64,000 nt of DNA, taken from NCBI GenBank assembly GCA_963693085.1, contig OY856411.1:1353570050-1353634049 (forward strand), read 5' to 3'. The notes beneath the pieces were generated by a model. It did no database searches. It was not told the origin of the DNA and saw nothing but the letters and a program-made list of their open reading frames with translations. The DNA is from Alisma plantago-aquatica. Its lineage: Eukaryota > Streptophyta > Magnoliopsida > Alismatales > Alismataceae. Shown piece by piece: positions 58,891-64,000 of the stretch (positions are counted from its first letter, which is position 1; each line of letters begins with the position of its first letter). Made by a program: the position numbers and the translations under genes.

Positions 58891-60150
58891 GCCATCTTCT
58901 TGACTCTTTAGGGTTTGATGCCCTTGTGCTTGAGGTTAGTGACAAGTTGTATCTTGGTCATTATAATCTTGGGGAGGTGCTGCCCTATAGCCCTCTTGAC
59001 CTAGATGCTTTGGATGATAGGTGGTGGTGGCTGGGATGGACGATACCCCACTTGATCTTGAGTCTTGGATGACACATGATGGGTGTTGTGTCGGGCGTCA
59101 CATGCCTAGTTCCTGCCTTGTGTGACGGGCGCCCCCCCTAGAATGAGTTCCCTGCCCGACAGAGCGTCACCTGGTACCATTGGCCGTTACACATTATGAC
59201 TCACAGGGCCTTGCTGCACGATATACCACTGGTGCTGCACAACGCAGTGTTGCACGTCACCTAGTATGCTTGGCCGTCACATGTTGACCGATATGGTTGG
59301 ACGATAGAGTGAGCCCTGCCCGATACCACTTATGGTGAGGGTAGTGGGCGCAATAGTGAGGGTCTTGTTCCTCGTTTGAAACCCGATATGTTGGATTCTA
59401 TCATGCTTGGTTTATTATGGAATCTATTGATATGCTTGAGATAGTAGATCACCTTCATGTATTCTAACACAACATTTCATGTGCATATGATCATGTATAA
59501 TGATAAGGAAATGATAAGCATGTAGAATGCCTTGCTTAATGATGTAACCTATGCTTATGATCACAAGTTGAGGCACGGTTGATAAGCATATAATTATCAA
59601 TATCACCCTATGTTGATAGCATGGTCTTTATGTTTATTGTGTATACTAACCATGCAGGTAATGCATAGCCAAGAAAAAGGCTATGAGATGTAAATGTTGA
59701 GTAACTCTGCTATGATGATGATGTAAGCCTTGAGAGGTAGTGGAACTATGTGATGAGGGATTGAGATCCCATGGCAATGTGATGATCCTTGAGATGGATT
59801 TGGATGATTGGCAAGAGGCCAAGTGATAACATGTAATGTTGGATCCTTGTGATGGATCAGGATGGTGTTGATTTCCATAAATGCATAATAGTGAGTTTCA
59901 TGTTGTTTATTTTTGTTATACAACTTGGATGAACCTTGCAATCCATATAAAAGATACTAATTAATCACAATGGAATATATCATGTCGTTTGCCCTGGCCA
60001 TAGATCCATCATCGTCAGGAGCTGGTGATGGTGAAACAGGTTCTCTTACAGGTTAACCCGGAGCGCATATTGTTGAATATGCGAGGTTTCTCCTAGCCTA
60101 AAATAGTGAGGATTCGAGTGCAGCTACGGTTACAGACTCGGGATATGAAT

Positions 60151-60245
60151 AGAGCATGGTGAACAGGCCCATGGCTCAGGATATGTGATATGGGAGCATG
60201 AATGTGTTCATGGCTCAGAGCACGGTGAACAGGCCCGTGGCTCAG
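60151..60245 (+). repeat. Three degenerate units ending in TGGCTCAG
   Basis: AGAGCATGGTGAACAGGCCC at 60151 recurs as AGAGCACGGTGAACAGGCCC at 60217. A related middle unit (GGAGCATGAATGTGTTC) lies between. All end in (A/G)TGGCTCAG. Confidence 0.78.
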
Positions 60246-61337
60246 ATATACTAGCATCGAGACCTGTACCGAGGCGGGCTAGAGGATGGGTAGCCTATGG
60301 AGCTGACCCTGTGGCTGAGGCCACTTAAGCACGAGACTGCGGTCCTACTTTGGTTCTCGTGTACTGACCACGAGGGGGAAGGTCGTGGAGTCCGACTCTT
60401 CCATTGACCTTGTATGAAACCGGCTTTGGGTTTCGTAACCGAAGGTTGGATTTGAGCGGCACGACTCACTTCCTCAGGGCATAATAATACGTAATCTAGC
60501 TGAATAGTATTTATTGCTTAAGACAAAACACGAAACATTGGTTGAGGCCTTGCTTGTACAATAAATCTTGTTATACATACAGTTACTTATATGTTCTGCA
60601 TGTTATGTGATAAGATCTTATGAACCTTATCTTGTCAATCATGATCCATAAAGACATAAGTGGTGATATGTCTTATGAACAACCTGGTAAGCATGATGGT
60701 ACAAGTAGCCTTGTTATATAGACTGTTATTATTCTACATTTTACTGGTTATCTACTGTTGTTGCTTTATCCTTCTGGTTTTATAGTTTCAGCGGGGAGTT
60801 ATGTTTCTCGCTGGGACAATGTTCAATTGTCTCACCCTGCTGGTATTCAGGTGTTCGAGCTATACGTGGTGGTGGTCGCAGAGTTTCGGCCGAGCAGCAA
60901 GAAGAGCAGTAGAAGGCAAGAGATGGACATGCTACTGTTTTGGTGTTTTGTAGTAGAGTCTAGAGTCATCCCTGTACTCTCAGGTCCTTGGGAGCTTTTT
61001 GACATTATTTCACGATGTATGGCTGTTGATCCTCTGTATATCCTGCTACTGGCTGGATGTGGGTCTTTATGTATATATATAGCAGGTGATGAACTCATTG
61101 ATGACAAGACAGTTGTTGCTCTAAGATGCGGACACATATCAAGGCTTGTATATGGTTATATAACATGTTTTTCTGTAGGGTGAGGACTGGAATGTAATAG
61201 TTCCTCAGTTTACCCGTTTTCCACAATCGGTTTTAATTAACCCATGTTTTTGATAATCTGTGGTTATGGTGTTCTCCGCACGTTTTCGCATAACACCTCG
61301 CTATCTGTGTGACAGTGGGATGTGTTGCCACAACGAT

Positions 61338-62290
61338 CCTGAGTGCCCTCATACCTGAGACCCATAGATCGGGGTTCCGATCTAGTGGCCGTGAGGTTAT
61401 CTTCAACCTCCCACTTATTGTGGGGAGGTATGAATGCGACCATGATGATCGATCTCCCGCTCTTGACTGCTATTTTTAATTCTAAGCGAGCCAAAATGAC
61501 CCTCTCACGATTTTGAGCTCGGAAAGCACTATTTTGATCAGCTTTTTTGCATTCTTTCATGACCAAAAATGAGTTCCTCACTTGCTCCTCTCGTTCTGGT
61601 GGCCATGGCTACTATTCCAAGCCTTTTAGCCCTAAACCTAGCCCTCTTCGGCTATAAAAACTCAACCATCACCTTCATTTTGCTACCACGATCGCAAATT
61701 GCAACTTGCCTTTCTCTTCCTCAACCTCTAGCACCCCAATTACTTCGTTGACCAGTTGATGTTTGTGCGGAGCCATCGCGAAGCCCAGTTTGGATGTCTC
61801 TTCTCCACACATCCTCCTCCCTTTCTTTGGCCCCCATCTAGTCTGTGTGGTGGTGGCAGACTGGGATGGCCTGCTCACAGCCTCGCTCACCCTCTCCTGA
61901 TCCTAAATCCATCCTCACTAGTGAATCTCGCTGCCATATTCTTGGGCTCGAATGAGGCTCTGCATGGACGGGAGACAGGAGCCCCAAACTTTCGGCTCAA
62001 TTGCAAGATCGAACCAGTCCAGGGCTCAGCCAAACCGCCAATAAACCGGCTAGATAGAAGAATGAACTGCCCAAACCAAAGATGAACTAGACCCTGGACC
62101 AAGAAAGCCATGCGCCTATGTGGCACAACCCCATCCACCCCATCGAGTTATCCAACGATCTCCTATTTTCCGATTTAAGGTATTTCTTGTCCTCTCTGCT
62201 CAAAATTGTAATAAACAGCCAGATCTCTTTTTCATCATAAAAAATGCATCCTAGATCCAAATAATTCAAGTAAATAGTCAATTTTGATCA
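61338..62290. other. GC-rich segment, no gene recognised
   Basis: Overlapping open frames run on both strands (61756-62085 plus; 61675-61890 and 61887-62138 minus). They reflect high GC and match no known domain. The mix of GC-rich and then AT-rich sequence resembles long LTRs elsewhere in the window, so an LTR fragment is the likeliest identity. Confidence 0.35.
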
Positions 62291-64000
62291 GAGAAACCCA
62301 ATGAATCATTTAAAAATGGTTGGGAAGCCTAATTACAAATGATTTTCACTAATATCCCCAGATATTTGATACTTTGCATATTTAAATTTTCAAATGACTC
62401 GTAATAATGATTAATTTTTTGAAACCCTGATACTTGACTCTGATGTTTATCTTGAGACATTGGAATCAAGCTTTACTAGTCTAGACCTAATCTTGTTGTC
62501 TTAGCTACTTTTGAATATGAAACATGTACCTTGAGGATAATCTCAATGATTACATCTTATAATATGATTGATCTAAATCTTGTGGCATATTTTGATCTAT
62601 TGATCTAATACTTGATCCCTGACTTTACTCATTATATTAATCGATACTTGATCTAATATTGAACACCAATGATGCTAATTTATCATGATGATGATCTAAT
62701 GACTTGAATATTGACCATGATAATTAGGGTTAACACATATGATCCTAGAGAGCCTAGGTAAGTCATTCACAGTAAAAAATATTGGACACTTGAATAATGG
62801 ACATATTGGAATATAATTGGTTATAAATGGATGACCTAACCCTAAGGTTTATATAGGAAAAGGGTAACCATAATCTTGAATATTGAAAAATGATTTGTTA
62901 AACGTCATGATCTTAACCCTTGATCCAATATTGTGATTTAGGATCTGAATCGAGTGGTTGACATATTGCTTGTTGATTTTGTACTCTAAATCCTCGGTGA
63001 AAGGTACACTATTATATCTCCTCCTAGATTGTATAGAAGATACTTTTTATGCATCTCTTGACTGTATACTTAGATGCATACTTGTTTGAGCTATTGTTCT
63101 GTACTGATTAGTCTTATTTTTCTCCTATATTATATTTTGAGAAAAATGTGAAAACATAAATGATATTGCCCATTATGACTGCCTGTATATTGCTAATGAT
63201 GATGTTGTTGATAATGTTGATATTGAGTGCAAGTGACCTCCTCATTCAGAAGTGGGACTTGTACATTGATCTCCTACCTCATATGGAGAGAAAGAGCATA
63301 CTGACCTCCCCCATCACATTAGGGCGACAGAGTCACACAAAACATATAAGCATGCTTCTCGATTACAACATAATTGGAACTCGTAATAAAAATTGAATTG
63401 TTTTAAATACACAAATTTTTGAATAACCTTGGTTTTGAAAATTACTTGTTATACTTTTGAATATAAGTCCTGCCAAGTATAATTTCTTGCTATAAACCGT
63501 TTTACTTGATTTTGATAGCATACTGTGCAATTGCATGATTGTGTCTCAAATTTTTTAATTTTAGGCAAGACAAATGGAACGTTACTAAGATCTCTTCCGC
63601 ACTCCATATACTCTGATGACATGGATAAATTGTCAATATCTCCATTTTGGGTTAGTTTATTCTTTAGATATCCTGTTTTTTAGTTATTATTTCTTATTGT
63701 ATAAGCCAGTGTGTGAGATCTTATCGGGCCACTCAGGTACGAGTGCTTCAATCCTTTTACTACTGTCTAGGGAGTGGGATTGGGATTGGGGTAAGAATGG
63801 TTCTGTGACAGTAATAGTAAAAAATAAGTAACTATTGATTATCTTAATTATATTGTCACTTTTTAAATTTATAGTACGATATATTTACCTTGAATTGAGG
63901 ATTAGAAAATTTACAAACTTACATCCCTACAGGCTAAGAAGTCATATAGGAAATGATTTAGCAATGAAAAGGATGGCTCAAAGCAACCTTGACCATGGGG
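62291..64000. other. AT-rich sequence, no gene recognised
   Basis: Short words such as CTTGAT, GATCTAAT and TGATGATG recur at 62400-63000. Small frames (63160-63396, 63616-63831) lack any known motif. No LTR edge, primer site or repeat partner was found, and the window ends within it. Confidence 0.3.

Larger units (their letters stand above)
57736..61332 (+). mobile_element. 3.6-kb solo LTR with ACGAT duplication
   Basis: 3,597 bp with TG...CA ends (TGTAAGAACC ... GTTGCCACA). It has no gag, pol or primer site. A TATA-like TATATATG lies near 58330. The first third is GC-rich (about 58000-59350) with three local tandem arrays, and the rest is AT-richer. The TGTAAGAACC start resembles chromovirus LTRs, but apart from the first bases it does not match the Tekay-like LTRs here. 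The frame at 60758-61183 (141 codons) has no recognisable domain and is probably chance. Confidence 0.72.

Noticed and set aside
60251..60469. 72-codon minus-strand frame as a gene
   Set aside because: A shadow frame within the solo LTR with no conserved residues.
60758..61183. 141-codon frame as a possible gene
   Set aside because: It lies inside the solo LTR 57736-61332, has no recognisable motif, and is opposed by a 96-codon frame on the other strand.
57736..61293. Right edge of this LTR at GCATAACA near 61292
   Set aside because: The flank there does not repeat ACGAT, whereas ending at 61332 gives a perfect duplication.

Overview
This window looks like repeat-dense intergenic DNA from a large plant genome, probably a monocot because the best-preserved polyprotein resembles the grass BARE/Angela group; that lineage guess is inference. 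I found no host gene, tRNA, rRNA, bacterial-type operon or CRISPR array. Nearly everything recognisable is an LTR retrotransposon, a solo LTR or a LINE remnant. Every coding region is broken by stops, frameshifts or deletions.

Left third (1-22919). A Ty3-type LTR on the minus strand (before 1 to 121, resuming 11526-12668) is split by an 11.4-kb Ty1/copia Angela-type element (122-11520) with 698-bp LTRs and a TAATC target duplication. Its polyprotein (2478-6437) is one reading frame with five nonsense codons. Between the polyprotein and the 3' LTR lies the first ~1.1 kb of a different Angela-type LTR, followed by a second polypurine tract, so the element appears to be a recombinant. That foreign LTR piece was itself hit by a 3.2-kb solo LTR (6902-10128, GTTAG duplication). 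Then come an Angela leader fragment (12674-13430), an Athila/Tat-type Ty3 integrase relic (13440-14660), and a pol-less SIRE/Maximus-type copia element (15485-21392).

Centre (21393-35882). A badly decayed full-length Angela-type element lies on the minus strand (22920-32465). Its ~2-kb LTRs match the foreign LTR piece in the first element, and its right LTR carries a 383-bp insertion. Unclassified sequence flanks it on both sides (21393-22919 and 32466-33615), followed by the 3' end of an L1-type LINE (33616-35315).

Right half (35883-64000). A 17.2-kb Tekay-like Ty3 chromovirus lies on the minus strand (35883-53074), bounded by GAAAG duplications, with ~4.1-kb LTRs. Solo-LTR-like insertions sit in its 3' LTR (39149 to about 40540) and integrase (42524-45867), and its reverse transcriptase has an internal deletion. 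Beyond it are a Tork-type copia gag/integrase relic on the minus strand (about 55280-56793), a 3.6-kb solo LTR (57736-61332, ACGAT duplication) with internal tandem repeats, and AT-rich sequence in which I recognise no gene.

Taken together the window shows layered insertion, solo-LTR formation and decay dominated by C-to-T/G-to-A changes. The genes do not form a working pathway; each was once the replication machinery of its own element.
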